Shown: positions 1-8,613, counted from the first letter of the stretch. The stretch is DNA of 64,000 nt from Modestobacter versicolor (GCF_014195485.1 NZ_JACIBU010000001.1:2170001-2234000), one strand, 5' to 3'. Numbers and translations are program-made. Notes: a model not told the origin generated them from the sequence alone.

Positions 1-1027
1 GCAGCAGCCGCCCGCCGGAGAGGGTGCGCAGCGGGCGGCCGAGCAGCTTGGCCGCGGCCGAGCGCTGGGCGTAGGCGGCCACCGAGAAGTCGACGGCCTC
101 GCCCGGGACGACGAACACGTCGGTCGGGGTGGCCAGGAAGCCCAGCGCCAGCTCCGGGCGCGCCGCGGCGACCCGGAGGGTGAGCGCGTCGACCGCGACC
201 GAGACCCGCACGTTGGTGGCGCCGTCGGCGTAGACGTAGTTGCCGAGGGTCAGGGCGCCCGGCAGCCCGGTCAGCCAGTCGGCGACCTCGGGCACCTCGG
301 CGACCAGGTCTGCGCCCTCCTGCTCGTCGGCGGCCACCGGGACCAGCAGCGTGCCCGCGCCGCGGCGGGCGGTGTCGCGCACCCGCTGCCACAGCGCCGG
401 CCGCGGCAGGTCGACGGCGGCGACCCGGGCGCCCCAGCGCAGCAGCGCGGTCAGCGGCCCCATCTCCGCGCCGGCACCGAGCACGGCGACCGTGCGGTCG
501 GGCAGGGCCAGCCACTCGGGGTGGTCGGCGACGGTGCGCACCGCGTCGGCGCAGCTCGGCTCGACCACCCCGGCGTCGACCCAGGCGACCAGCCGGCGGT
601 GCAGCGCGTCACCGCGCAGCCGCTGCCCCCGGTAGGGCACCGACAGCTCCCGCTCGGGTTCGGCCTCGCCGGCGAGCTCGACGGTGCGCAGCGCCCGGGC
701 GGCGGGGCGGGTGCGGAGGACGTCCAGGGGCGCGTCGGCGTCCGGCCCGGCCACCCGCATGCGGGAGTGCAGCGAGTCCAGCCCGGCTCCGGCGACCTGC
801 AGCGCCGCCTCGCGGGAGGCCAGGCCGGCCTCGACCGTGCGGCGCACGTGCGCCAGGTACCCGGTGCGCCAGTTGGTCTCCTGCTCGGCGGCGAGAGCGC
901 CGGGCCGGTCGACCGGCCGCAGCGCATCGGCGACCACCGCCCGCCCGACCGCCGCGGTGCTGCGCCGCCCGTCCGGACCCGCCGGGAAGACGACGCCGCG
1001 CTGCTCGTTCTCGCCCTGGTCACTCAC
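1..1027 (-). CDS. Rossmann-fold protein of unknown function (3' end outside window)
   Basis: 342 codons are visible, from a GTG start at 1027; the C-terminus lies beyond base 1. Residues about 180-190 read TVAVLGAGAEMG, a glycine-rich turn followed by an acidic residue after a second strand (VAAVD), as in NAD(P)-binding Rossmann folds. The N-terminal 170 residues are helical and alanine-rich, with no motif I recognise. No catalytic residues can be assigned. The gene lies upstream, on the minus strand, of whatever follows outside the window, and 74 bases downstream of the MT0933-like gene. Family unknown to me. Confidence 0.75.
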   Translation of the reverse strand, partial: MSDQGENEQRGVVFPAGPDGRRSTAAVGRAVVADALRPVDRPGALAAEQETNWRTGYLAHVRRTVEAGLASREAALQVAGAGLDSLHSRMRVAGPDADAPLDVLRTRPAARALRTVELAGEAEPERELSVPYRGQRLRGDALHRRLVAWVDAGVVEPSCADAVRTVADHPEWLALPDRTVAVLGAGAEMGPLTALLRWGARVAAVDLPRPALWQRVRDTARRGAGTLLVPVAADEQEGADLVAEVPEVADWLTGLPGALTLGNYVYADGATNVRVSVAVDALTLRVAAARPELALGFLATPTDVFVVPGEAVDFSVAAYAQRSAAAKLLGRPLRTLSGGRLL

Positions 1028-1101
1028 CCGGTCGATCCTGCCCGACCGGGGTGGCGCAGGCGGCTGAGGTCCCCCGCACCCTCAGCCGCCGGAACGGTCG
1101 G

Positions 1102-1266
1102 TTACTCGCTGCCGAGCTTGCCGTCGGCCAGGTCGCGGCCCTTGTCGATCTGGGCGTCGTGGTCGCCGCCGGTCTTCTTGTCGGCCAGCTGCTCGCCCTT
1201 GTCGAGCACCTTGTCGCTGGTCTGCTCGTTGCCCATGGCGTCCTTGGCCTTGTCCATCAGTCCCAC
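1102..1266 (-). CDS. MT0933-like small hydrophilic protein (putative antitoxin family)
   Basis: 54 residues, start GTG preceded by GAGGGGGAAC as ribosome site. The protein begins VGLMDKAKDAMG and is almost entirely charged or polar, with spaced repeats of DK, LDKGEQ and IDKGRD. This matches the small actinobacterial family typified by M. tuberculosis MT0933/Rv0909, which is called a putative antitoxin on genomic grounds only. No toxin gene is adjacent here, so a toxin-antitoxin role is not supported; a stress-type hydrophilic protein is equally possible. Confidence 0.75.
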   Translation of the reverse strand: MGLMDKAKDAMGNEQTSDKVLDKGEQLADKKTGGDHDAQIDKGRDLADGKLGSE

Positions 1267-1346
1267 GTCGTTCCCCCTCGGTACGGCCGCTCCGGGCTGG
1301 CGCGGCACCTCCCCCTCCCTGCCCAGGACGCGCCGCACCGAACCGG

Positions 1347-2828
1347 TCAGTCTCGGATGACCGGTCCCGGCAGCTCGACCGGCGCCCCGGCCTCGAGCCA
1401 GCGCAGCAGCGTGCGGGCGGCGAACCCGGTGCCGCCCTTGACCAGGTCGGCGTCGTCGCTGCCGGCCCGGGCGGGGCCGGCGATGTCCAGGTGCGCCCAC
1501 GGCAGGCCGCCGGTGAACGGCTGCAGGAACAGCGCGGCGGTGGTCGACCCGGGGTTGCCCGGCGCGTTGTTGGCGTCGGCGACGGGCGAGTCGAGCTGGG
1601 CGCGCAGGTGCCCGACGTGCGCGTCGGTCAGCGGCATCCGCCAGAACGGCTCGCCGGCGTGCCCGGCGGCGGTGAGCAGCGCGTCGGCCAGCCCGTCGGC
1701 GCTGGCGTACAGGCCCGCGGTGCGCGCCCCGAGCGCGGTCTTCATCGCACCGGTGAGGGTGGCGACGTCGACCAGCGCGGTGGCCCCCAGCTCGCGGCGG
1801 GCGTGGGCGAGGCCGTCGGCCAGCACCAGCCGGCCCTCGGCGTCGGTGTTGCGCACCTCGGTGGTGCGCCCGCCGACGTGCCGGACGACGTCGCCGGGCC
1901 GGTAGCTCGTGCCGGAGGGCGAGTTCTCCGCGGCCGCGACGAGGGCGGTCACCGCGACCGGCAGCTGCAGCCGCGCGGCGGCGTCCACGGCGGCGAGCAC
2001 GGCGGCCCCACCGGCCATGTCGGTCTTCATCTCGCGCATGCCGGCGTTGGTCTTGATCGAGATGCCGCCGGTGTCGAAGGTGATGCCCTTCCCGACGAGC
2101 ACGGGGTGCGCCGGGCCCGCGGACGGCGGCCGGTAGCTCGCCACGACGACGCGCGGGGGCGAGGCGGACCCGCCGCCCACGGCCAGCACGCCGCCGAAGC
2201 CACCGGCGGCCAGCTCGGCCGGGCCGAGCACGGTGACCGTGACGCCGGCCAGGCCGCGGAGCCGGTCGACGACCTGGGCGGCCAGCCAGCCGGGGTCCTT
2301 GGTGTCGCTGGGGGTGTTGACCAGGTCGCGGGCCCAGGCCACCGACGCTGCGGTCAGCCGGCCGGCCCGGGCGGCGGCGACCACGGCGGGGTCTCCGGCG
2401 TCGGCGGCCACCACGGTGACCTCCGCGAGGCGGACCGGGTGCGGCGTCGAGGTCTGCCGGAAGCGGTAGCCGGCCAGCAGCGCGGTCTCCACGGCGGCGC
2501 GCACCTCGTCGGCGCCGGCCGGGGCCACCCCGGTGTCCAGCGGTAGCACCAGCCGGCGCGCCCCGTGCTCGGCCAGCGTCTGGGCGCGGCGGACCGCGAC
2601 GGCGACGTAGGAGCGCAGGTCGGGCAGCGTCGCGTCCCCGACGCCGACGGCGACCACGCTGCGCGGCCGGCGCCCGGGCACCGGGACGTTGGTGATCCCA
2701 CCGGGCTTGCCGCCGTTGCCGGTGTCGGCCAGCGCACCGGCGAGGAAGCCCGGGTCGACCGGCGGCTCCGCGGCGGCGGTCAGCCACTCCGGCAGGGCAC
2801 CCTTCGCGCCGACCGGGACGGCGAGCAC
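1347..2828 (-). CDS. pepA: leucyl aminopeptidase, M17 family
   Basis: Cytosolic dimetal aminopeptidase that releases N-terminal residues, especially Leu, from peptides. Numbered from the GTG at 2828 (493 residues): the Lys/Asp metal-binding block LVGKGITFDTGG is at 244-255, MKTDMAGGAAV at 267-277, and the M17 signature NTDAEGRL at 327-334. The start is uncertain. GTG 2828 has a good site (GGGGGAGG, 5 bases away), but the frame is open upstream and residues VEVVAALPALGEDD just before it look like the first strand of the M17 N-domain. The only upstream start candidate is a CTG at 2972 that overlaps the DUF3117 stop (541 residues). Confidence 0.93.
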   Translation of the reverse strand: MLAVPVGAKGALPEWLTAAAEPPVDPGFLAGALADTGNGGKPGGITNVPVPGRRPRSVVAVGVGDATLPDLRSYVAVAVRRAQTLAEHGARRLVLPLDTGVAPAGADEVRAAVETALLAGYRFRQTSTPHPVRLAEVTVVAADAGDPAVVAAARAGRLTAASVAWARDLVNTPSDTKDPGWLAAQVVDRLRGLAGVTVTVLGPAELAAGGFGGVLAVGGGSASPPRVVVASYRPPSAGPAHPVLVGKGITFDTGGISIKTNAGMREMKTDMAGGAAVLAAVDAAARLQLPVAVTALVAAAENSPSGTSYRPGDVVRHVGGRTTEVRNTDAEGRLVLADGLAHARRELGATALVDVATLTGAMKTALGARTAGLYASADGLADALLTAAGHAGEPFWRMPLTDAHVGHLRAQLDSPVADANNAPGNPGSTTAALFLQPFTGGLPWAHLDIAGPARAGSDDADLVKGGTGFAARTLLRWLEAGAPVELPGPVIRD

Positions 2829-2968
2829 GTCGTCCTCCCCCAGGGCCGGCAGGGCGGCGACGACCTCGACCCGCGGGAACGGCGCGGCCCCGGTCGCCGG
2901 CGTGCTGCCGGCGGCCGGGGCCGAGTCGTCGATCGCGGGGCTGCCGGACGGCAGGCTCGCGCCGGTGG

Positions 2969-3136
2969 TCAGCTGGTCGCGCCCTTCAGGGCCTCGGAGA
3001 GGGCGGTCGCCTCGTCGGGGGACAGCTCGACGACCAGCCGGCCGCCACCCTCCAGCGGGACGCGCATGACCAGGCCGCGGCCCTCCTTGGTGACCTCGAG
3101 GGGACCTTCACCCGTGCGCGGCTTCATGGCCGCCAT
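2969..3136 (-). CDS. DUF3117 conserved actinobacterial small protein
   Basis: 55 residues beginning MAAMKPRTGEGPLEV, preceded by a strong site GAAGGAGG. The whole chain (GRGLVMRVPLEGGGRLVVELSPDE) is the hallmark of DUF3117, one of the best conserved small proteins of actinobacteria (Rv1211 in M. tuberculosis). Function is unknown. Its neighbour here, tag, is also its neighbour in mycobacteria. Its stop codon TGA overlaps the CTG that may start the aminopeptidase gene, so the two could be translationally coupled. Confidence 0.92.
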   Translation of the reverse strand: MAAMKPRTGEGPLEVTKEGRGLVMRVPLEGGGRLVVELSPDEATALSEALKGATS

Positions 3137-3251
3137 GCGTGCCTCCTTCACCGGCCACCCACGCACCTGTTGGCCGTGGTGTGGCGACTGTTCCTGCTTC
3201 AGCTCTGCACCCATGATCCCGTATCAACGGCGAACGACCAACCGGGACCCC

Positions 3252-3827
3252 TCAGTCCCGGTTCTCCGGCGCCTGCTCCGGGTGCGGCTCCGCGGCCCGG
3301 AAGCACGTGGCGACGTGGTCGTCGACCATCCCGGTGGCCTGCATCAGGGCGTAGGCGGTGGTCGGCCCGACGAAGGCGAAGCCCCGCCGTTTCAGCTCCT
3401 CGGCCATCGCGACGGACTCCGGGCTGGTGGCCGGGACCTCGGCGAGGGTCTGCGGCCGGGGGCGCGGCGCGGTCGGCGCGAACGACCACAGCAAGGCCGA
3501 GAGCCCCTCCGGCAGCTGCTGCGCCGCCCGGGCGTTGCGCACCGCCGCGGTGACCTTCGCGCGGTTGCGCACGATGCCGGCGTCGGCCATCAGCCGCTCC
3601 ACGTCGTCCGGCGTGAACTCGGCGACCGCGTCGATCCGGAAGCCCGCGAAGGCGGCCCGGAACGCCGGGCGCTTGCGCAGGATCGTGATCCAGGACAGCC
3701 CGGACTGGAACGCCTCCAGGCAGACCCGCTCGAACAGCGCGTCGTCACCGGTGAGCGGCCGGCCCCACTCCTCGTCGTGGTACGCCACGTACTCCGGTGC
3801 ACTCGTCGCCCAGCCACAGCGGTCCAC
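3252..3827 (-). CDS. tag: DNA-3-methyladenine glycosylase I
   Basis: Excises N3-methyladenine from alkylated DNA, the first step of base excision repair. 191 residues, normal for the family. The structural zinc ligands known from E. coli TAG are all present: Cys4, His17 (in YHDEEWG), His171 and Cys175. Glu38 and Trp46 of the base pocket are also in place. The GTG start lies 8 bases after the minus-strand hexamer TAGCTT (3836-3841), suggesting a leaderless mRNA. It is divergent from the epimerase gene with only 26 bases between starts. Confidence 0.95.
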   Translation of the reverse strand: MDRCGWATSAPEYVAYHDEEWGRPLTGDDALFERVCLEAFQSGLSWITILRKRPAFRAAFAGFRIDAVAEFTPDDVERLMADAGIVRNRAKVTAAVRNARAAQQLPEGLSALLWSFAPTAPRPRPQTLAEVPATSPESVAMAEELKRRGFAFVGPTTAYALMQATGMVDDHVATCFRAAEPHPEQAPENRD

Positions 3828-3835
3828 GGCTGTCG

Positions 3836-3841
3836 AAGCTA
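3836..3841 (-). promoter_or_regulatory. -10 hexamer for tag
   Basis: Minus-strand TAGCTT, 8 bases before the GTG start of tag. It overlaps by two bases the plus-strand TAGCGT of the divergent epimerase gene. No clear -35 was identified. Confidence 0.5.
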
Positions 3842-3845
3842 GCGT
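3840..3845 (+). promoter_or_regulatory. -10 hexamer for the epimerase gene
   Basis: TAGCGT, 8 bases before GTG 3854; predicts a leaderless or nearly leaderless mRNA. Shares bases 3840-3841 with the opposing -10 of tag. Confidence 0.5.
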
Positions 3846-3853
3846 CTCGACCC

Positions 3854-4912
3854 GTGCACATCCTGATCACCGGAGGGGCGGGCTTCATCGGCTCGCATGT
3901 CGTCGCCGCCGCCCGCGGGGCCGGGCACGAGGTGCGGGTGCTCGACGCCCTGCTCCCCGCCGTCCACCCCGGCTACCCCGACGGCGTGCCCGGCCTCGAC
4001 GGCGTCGACCTGGTGGTCGGTGACGTCCGGGACGCGGGCACCGTCGACCGCGCCCTGGACGGCGTGGACGCGGTCTGCCACCAGGCGGCGATGGTCGGCC
4101 TGGGGGTCGACGTGCAGGACATGCCGGAGTACGCCGGGATCAACGACCTGGGGACGGCGGTGCTGCTGGCCGCGATGGCCCGGGCGGACGTCGGCCGGCT
4201 GGTGCTGGCCAGCTCGATGGTCGTGTACGGCGAGGGCCGCTACGAGTGCCCGGAGCACGGCGTCGTCCCGGCGGCCCCCCGCCGGCGGGCCGACCTGGAC
4301 GACGGCCGGTTCGACCCGCCGTGCCCGGTGTGCGGGCGGCAGCTGAGCTGGGGCGAGGTGGGCGAGGACACCCCGGCCGACCCGCGCAACACCTACGCCG
4401 CCACGAAGCTGGCCCAGGAGCACCTGGCCGCGGCGTGGGCCCGGTCGACCGGCGGCGGCGCGATCGCGCTGAGGTACCACAACGTCTACGGGCCGCACAT
4501 GCCGCGGGACACCCCCTACGCCGGGGTGGCGTCGATCTTCCGCAGCGCGCTGGAGTCCGGCCGGGCGCCCCGGGTGTTCGAGGACGGCGGGCAGCAGCGG
4601 GACTTCGTGCACGTCACCGACGTGGCGCAGGCGAACCTCGGGTCGCTGGAGGCCGCTCCCCCGGACTCGGCGCTGCGGGCCTACAACGTGGCGTCGGGGG
4701 TGCCGCACACGGTCGGGGACATGGCCGGTGCGCTGGCCGAGGCGTTCGGCGGTCCCGCGCCCGAGGTGACCGGTGAGTACCGGATCGGCGACGTGCGGCA
4801 CGTCGTCGCCTCCCCCGCCCGGGCCGAGGCGGAGCTGGGCTTCCGGGCCCGGGTGACCTTTGCCGACGGGATGCGCGAGTTCGCCACCGCCCCGCTGCGC
4901 CCCGCCCCCTGA
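3854..4912 (+). CDS. NAD-dependent sugar-nucleotide epimerase/dehydratase with Cys-containing insertion
   Basis: 352 residues of the extended short-chain dehydrogenase fold. The NAD motif TGGAGFIGSH is at 6-15, and the catalytic Ser120/121 and Tyr181-x3-Lys185 (YAATK) follow. Between residues 130 and 161 is an insertion with Cys132 and CPVC (157-160), a possible metal site seen in a subgroup that includes dTDP-L-rhamnose 4-epimerase-like enzymes (family knowledge). The exact sugar substrate cannot be read from sequence. GTG 3854 is chosen because VHILITGG is the natural first strand and a TAGCGT hexamer precedes it; a longer upstream frame would run into tag on the other strand. Confidence 0.88.
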   Translation: MHILITGGAGFIGSHVVAAARGAGHEVRVLDALLPAVHPGYPDGVPGLDGVDLVVGDVRDAGTVDRALDGVDAVCHQAAMVGLGVDVQDMPEYAGINDLGTAVLLAAMARADVGRLVLASSMVVYGEGRYECPEHGVVPAAPRRRADLDDGRFDPPCPVCGRQLSWGEVGEDTPADPRNTYAATKLAQEHLAAAWARSTGGGAIALRYHNVYGPHMPRDTPYAGVASIFRSALESGRAPRVFEDGGQQRDFVHVTDVAQANLGSLEAAPPDSALRAYNVASGVPHTVGDMAGALAEAFGGPAPEVTGEYRIGDVRHVVASPARAEAELGFRARVTFADGMREFATAPLRPAP

Positions 4913-4920
4913 CCCCTGCT

Positions 4921-4977
4921 CCCCGAAGATGGCCATCTCCGGGGTCCGCGGCGCCCCGGAGATGGCCATCTCCGGGG
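4921..4977. terminator. tandem palindromes between convergent genes
   Basis: Two copies of the same 24-base palindrome lie at 4921-4944 (one mismatched pair) and 4954-4977 (perfect), centred on GATGGCCATC with CCCC/GGGG ends. They sit between the ends of the epimerase (4912) and EamA (4988) genes, so a bidirectional terminator is likely. There is no U-tract. Confidence 0.65.
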
Positions 4978-4987
4978 TCGAGGGCGG

Positions 4988-5896
4988 TCAGGGGACGGCG
5001 GCGTCCACGTCTGCCAGCTCGGAGGACGACGTGCGGGCCGGGCTGCGCCGGGTGGCGAGCACGCAGCCGACCAGCACCAGCGGCAGCCCGATGGCCAGCC
5101 CCAGGGTGAACGGCTCGTCGAGCAGCAGCACGCCGAGCAGGACGGCGACCGCCGGGTTCACGAACGTGATCACCAGCGCGCGCTGCGGACCGACCTCGCG
5201 GATGAGGGCGAAGAACAGCGCCATGGCGAGCGCGGTGCAGACCACGCCGAGCGCGGCGACCGAGAGCCAGGCGTCGGCGGGCGCCCCGGCCGCCTCGCCG
5301 AGCTGCGGCACGGCGAACGGCGCGTAGACCACGGCGGTGACGACCAGGGCGAAGGCGCTGGCGGTCACCCCGGGGACGTCGGGCAGCTTGCGGCTGATCA
5401 CCATCGGCGCGGTGGCGTAGCCGATGACCACCAGCACGACGGCGCCGATCGCCGTCCACTGCCCGCCGCCGATGTCCAGGCCGAGCAGCACGGCGATCCC
5501 GACGACGCCGATGAGCATCCCGGTGACCCGCACCGGGGAGAGCCGGTCGTCCTCGCCCGCCAGCCGCGCGGTCAGCGCTGCGACGAACGGCACCCCGGCC
5601 ACCAGCAGCCCGGTGAGCGAGGACGAGAGGTCCTGCTCGGCCCAGGAGAGCAGCAGCCACGGGCCGGTCATCTCCAGCACGGTGAACACCAGCAGCGCCC
5701 GCCAGTGCCGGCGCAGCGCCGGGCCGATCGAGCCGCGCGCCAGGGTCCAGGGCACCAGCAGCGCCGCACCGATGACGCAGCGCAGGAACACCACGACCAC
5801 CGGGGAGAACTCGCCCACCGCGACCTTGATCAGCAGGTAGGGCACGCCCCAGATCAGCGACATCGCCACGAACAGGGCCCAGCCGCGGCGGCTCAC
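4988..5896 (-). CDS. EamA/DMT-family transporter
   Basis: 302 residues with about ten hydrophobic segments forming two EamA repeats: the first half starts SLIWGVPYLLIKVAVGE, and the second carries LLDEPFTLGLAIGLPLVLVG. This is the drug/metabolite exporter superfamily in the cytoplasmic membrane; substrate unknown (amino acids, nucleosides or drugs are typical). GTG start with GGAGGG upstream. It follows the GT-C-like gene on the same strand after an 86-base gap and may be cotranscribed. Confidence 0.88.
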   Translation of the reverse strand: MSRRGWALFVAMSLIWGVPYLLIKVAVGEFSPVVVVFLRCVIGAALLVPWTLARGSIGPALRRHWRALLVFTVLEMTGPWLLLSWAEQDLSSSLTGLLVAGVPFVAALTARLAGEDDRLSPVRVTGMLIGVVGIAVLLGLDIGGGQWTAIGAVVLVVIGYATAPMVISRKLPDVPGVTASAFALVVTAVVYAPFAVPQLGEAAGAPADAWLSVAALGVVCTALAMALFFALIREVGPQRALVITFVNPAVAVLLGVLLLDEPFTLGLAIGLPLVLVGCVLATRRSPARTSSSELADVDAAVP

Positions 5897-5982
5897 CGCG
5901 GCCCTCCGGTCGTCGTCACCGGCACATCATGGCCGCCGGGTACGACACCCCGGCACCCACTTCCCCGCGGGAGGTGGGGAGC

Positions 5983-7350
5983 TCACCACTCGGTGCGGAC
6001 GACGACCTCGATCCCGATGGCGAGCACCACCGACAGCAGCAGCCAGAGGTGCCGCTGCCAGCGCGGCAGGAAGGCGGTCGCCGCGAGCACCCAGACGTAG
6101 AACGGCAGCCAGATCCGCTCGGTCTCCCCGCGCACCAGGCCGGAGACGTCGCTGACCAGGATCCCGGCCAGCGCGGCCAGCGGCAGCAGCGCCAGCCGGC
6201 TGCGCCGCAGCGAGGCCAGCCCCGCGACGGCGGCCGGCCCCAGCGCGAGCGCGGCGGCGGCGAGGTTGGAGAAGACGAAGAACCCCAGCGGCCGGTCGGC
6301 GTAGGAGGGCCCGGTGCGCACCCGGTCACCGGCCGCGGCGAACCCCTCCACCCACCAGTAGCCGCCGATCGCGAAGACGGCGACCACCACCAGCACGCCG
6401 ACCGCGCCGACGGCGAGCACCCGGGCCACGCCGCCCCGGCCCAGCTCGCGGCGGTGCACCAGCACGACGGCGAGCGCCACCAGGCCGAGCGCGGTCAGCC
6501 CGAAGGACAGGAAGAGCGCCAGCCCCAGCACCAGCCCACCGGCCAGCGCCCGGAGGTCGGCGCCGCGGCCCGGTGCGCGGGCGGCCGCCGTCGCCAGCAG
6601 CGCGATGCCCCACGCGGCGACCCCGGCGAACAGCGCGTCGGCGCTGGTCGCCACCCACAGCGCCACCGGTGCCAGCACCAGGAACGGCGCGACGGTGCGG
6701 GCCGGCTCCTCCCCCGCGACCGCCCGCACGGTGACCAGCACGGCGGGCACCGCCAGGGCACCCCCGGCGATGCACAGCGCCGCGGCCCAGCCCAGCCCGG
6801 TCAGCCCGACCCGGTCCAGCAGCACGAACGCCAGCAGCGCGCCCGGCGGGTGCCCGGACACGTGCGTCGTCCAGGGGTCGGCGGAGTCGGCCGGCACCGA
6901 GTCGACGAAGCCGGCGAGGAAGGCCCCGATCGAGCCGACCCGCGGCACGTCGTGCGGGTACTCGTAGACCGAGTCCAGCGGCGCCCGGAGCCGGTCCTCC
7001 CCCGAGGTGCGCGCCAGCGCCACGGCCCAGCCGGCGGCGGTCAGCGCCGAGGCCGGGAGCAGCAGCCGCCAGGGCACCCGGGCGGCCAGGGCGGGCCCGA
7101 GCAGCACCCCGGCCAGGCCGACGACCACCGGCAGCCACACCCGCGGGGTCCAGACGACGTCGAACTGGCCGCGGAGCACCCAGCCGCCCTGCAGGTGCAG
7201 GACGACGCCGTCCAGCGTCAGCTGCCGCCCGATCCGACCCACCACCAGCACGAACCCGACCACCAGCGGCACGGCCAGGAACGGCGGCCACCACCGCGAG
7301 CGGCCGCCCGGGTCCGCCTGCGCCGGCGGGTCGGACACGGCGGTGCTCAC
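5983..7350 (-). CDS. polytopic membrane protein, GT-C glycosyltransferase-like
   Basis: 455 residues with about eleven membrane spans. Extracellular-loop residues WTTHVSGHPPGALL (near 165) and the late RGETERIWLPF segment resemble the loops of GT-C membrane glycosyltransferases or mannosyltransferases that use polyprenyl-phosphate sugars. An acidic pair typical of GT-C enzymes is not obvious, so the activity is inference. The GTG start at 7350 lacks a clear ribosome site. No partner gene identifies a substrate. Confidence 0.7.
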   Translation of the reverse strand: MSTAVSDPPAQADPGGRSRWWPPFLAVPLVVGFVLVVGRIGRQLTLDGVVLHLQGGWVLRGQFDVVWTPRVWLPVVVGLAGVLLGPALAARVPWRLLLPASALTAAGWAVALARTSGEDRLRAPLDSVYEYPHDVPRVGSIGAFLAGFVDSVPADSADPWTTHVSGHPPGALLAFVLLDRVGLTGLGWAAALCIAGGALAVPAVLVTVRAVAGEEPARTVAPFLVLAPVALWVATSADALFAGVAAWGIALLATAAARAPGRGADLRALAGGLVLGLALFLSFGLTALGLVALAVVLVHRRELGRGGVARVLAVGAVGVLVVVAVFAIGGYWWVEGFAAAGDRVRTGPSYADRPLGFFVFSNLAAAALALGPAAVAGLASLRRSRLALLPLAALAGILVSDVSGLVRGETERIWLPFYVWVLAATAFLPRWQRHLWLLLSVVLAIGIEVVVRTEW

Positions 7351-7506
7351 GGGAGGCGAGCGTAGGTGGGTGCCCGCGGCCCGGCCATCGAGGGACGATG
7401 ATCACGCGGTGCGGGGTGTCGCCGGATGGTTGCAAGGCGCAGCGCGGCTCGACCGACCACCATCATGCGACAGCGCACTCGTGCTGACCGACTTGGAGGA
7501 CGTCCT

Positions 7507-8457
7507 GTGGCTGGTGGACTCGTAGCGCTGCTGGACGACGTGGCGGTGCTGGCCCGTGCGGCCGCCGCCTCGATCGACGACATCGGGGCCGCCGCCGGGC
7601 GGGCCAGCGTGAAGGCCGCCGGGGTCGTCGTCGACGACACCGCCGTCACGCCGCAGTACGTGCACGGCCTGAACGCCGACCGCGAGCTGCCGATCATCCG
7701 GCGGATCGCCCTCGGCTCGCTGCGCAACAAGCTGCTGATCATCCTGCCGGCGATCCTGCTGCTCAGCGAGTTCCTGGACTTCCTGCTCACCCCGATCCTC
7801 ATGGTCGGTGGTGCCTACCTCTGCTACGAGGGCGCGGAGAAGATCTGGCACCGGGTGAAGCCGCACGCGGAGACCCACGCCGAGGTGGAGGACGCGCTCC
7901 CGGACGAGAAGACCATCGTCACCGGGGCGGTGCGCACCGACTTCATCCTCTCCGCCGAGATCATGGTCATCTCGCTCAACGAGGTGGTCGACCAGGGCTT
8001 CTGGTCCCGGGCGGTCATCCTGGCGATCGTCGCCATCGGCATCACCGTGCTCGTCTACGGCGTCGTCGGCCTGATCGTGAAGATGGACGACGTCGGGCTG
8101 CACCTGTCCCAGCGGTCCAGCAAGGGCGTCGCCAAGGTCGGCCGCGGGCTGGTCAAGGGGATGCCGAAGCTGCTGAGCGCGCTCACCGTGATCGGCACCG
8201 CCGCGATGCTGTGGGTCGGCGGCCACATCCTGCTGGTGGGCACCGACGACCTCGGCTGGCACGGGCTCTACGACGTGGTGCACCACCTCGAGGAGGCCGC
8301 GCACGACGCCACCGGCGCGCTCGGCGGGCTGGTCGGCTGGCTGGTGAACACGTTCGCCAGCGCGCTGCTCGGGCTGGTCGTCGGCGCCCTGGTGGTGCTG
8401 GTCATGACCTTCACCGTGCACCGGCGCAAGCAGGAGAAGGGCGCAGCGGCGCACTAG
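7507..8457 (+). CDS. DUF808 (YedI-like) inner-membrane protein
   Basis: 316 residues. It begins VAGGLVALLDDVAVLARAAAASIDD, the conserved cytosolic N-terminus of DUF808, and continues with the LRNKLLIILPAILLLSEF span, FILSAEIMVISL and several further spans (about seven). Function is unknown in all species known to me. The GTG is preceded by TTGGAGGACGTCCT, giving a good ribosome site; upstream in-frame starts are rejected for this reason. The 156 bases before it hold no recognised signal. Confidence 0.88.
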   Translation: MAGGLVALLDDVAVLARAAAASIDDIGAAAGRASVKAAGVVVDDTAVTPQYVHGLNADRELPIIRRIALGSLRNKLLIILPAILLLSEFLDFLLTPILMVGGAYLCYEGAEKIWHRVKPHAETHAEVEDALPDEKTIVTGAVRTDFILSAEIMVISLNEVVDQGFWSRAVILAIVAIGITVLVYGVVGLIVKMDDVGLHLSQRSSKGVAKVGRGLVKGMPKLLSALTVIGTAAMLWVGGHILLVGTDDLGWHGLYDVVHHLEEAAHDATGALGGLVGWLVNTFASALLGLVVGALVVLVMTFTVHRRKQEKGAAAH

Positions 8458-8601
8458 CCGCCGGTCAGCAGCCCCGGCAGCCGGGCGAACTCGGCGGCGA
8501 GCAGCCCGGGTGCTGAGGTCGGTCGGCGAGGAGCTCGCCGCGGGGTGACATCCGCGGAGGGCCCCCGCACCGAAGACCAGGCGATGACCGAGGACCGCAG
8601 C

Positions 8602-8607
8602 TACCGT
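8602..8607 (+). promoter_or_regulatory. -10 hexamer of the GT2 operon
   Basis: TACCGT, 6 bases before GTG 8614. It favours GTG 8614 over the upstream ATG 8584 and GTG 8545. Confidence 0.45.
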
Positions 8608-8613
8608 CCGTCC

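Noticed and set aside
5950..5982. Weak inverted repeat (ACTTCCC/GGGAGGT) as a terminator of the GT-C-like gene
   Set aside because: Short, mismatched and positioned before a same-strand EamA gene; not convincing as a terminator.
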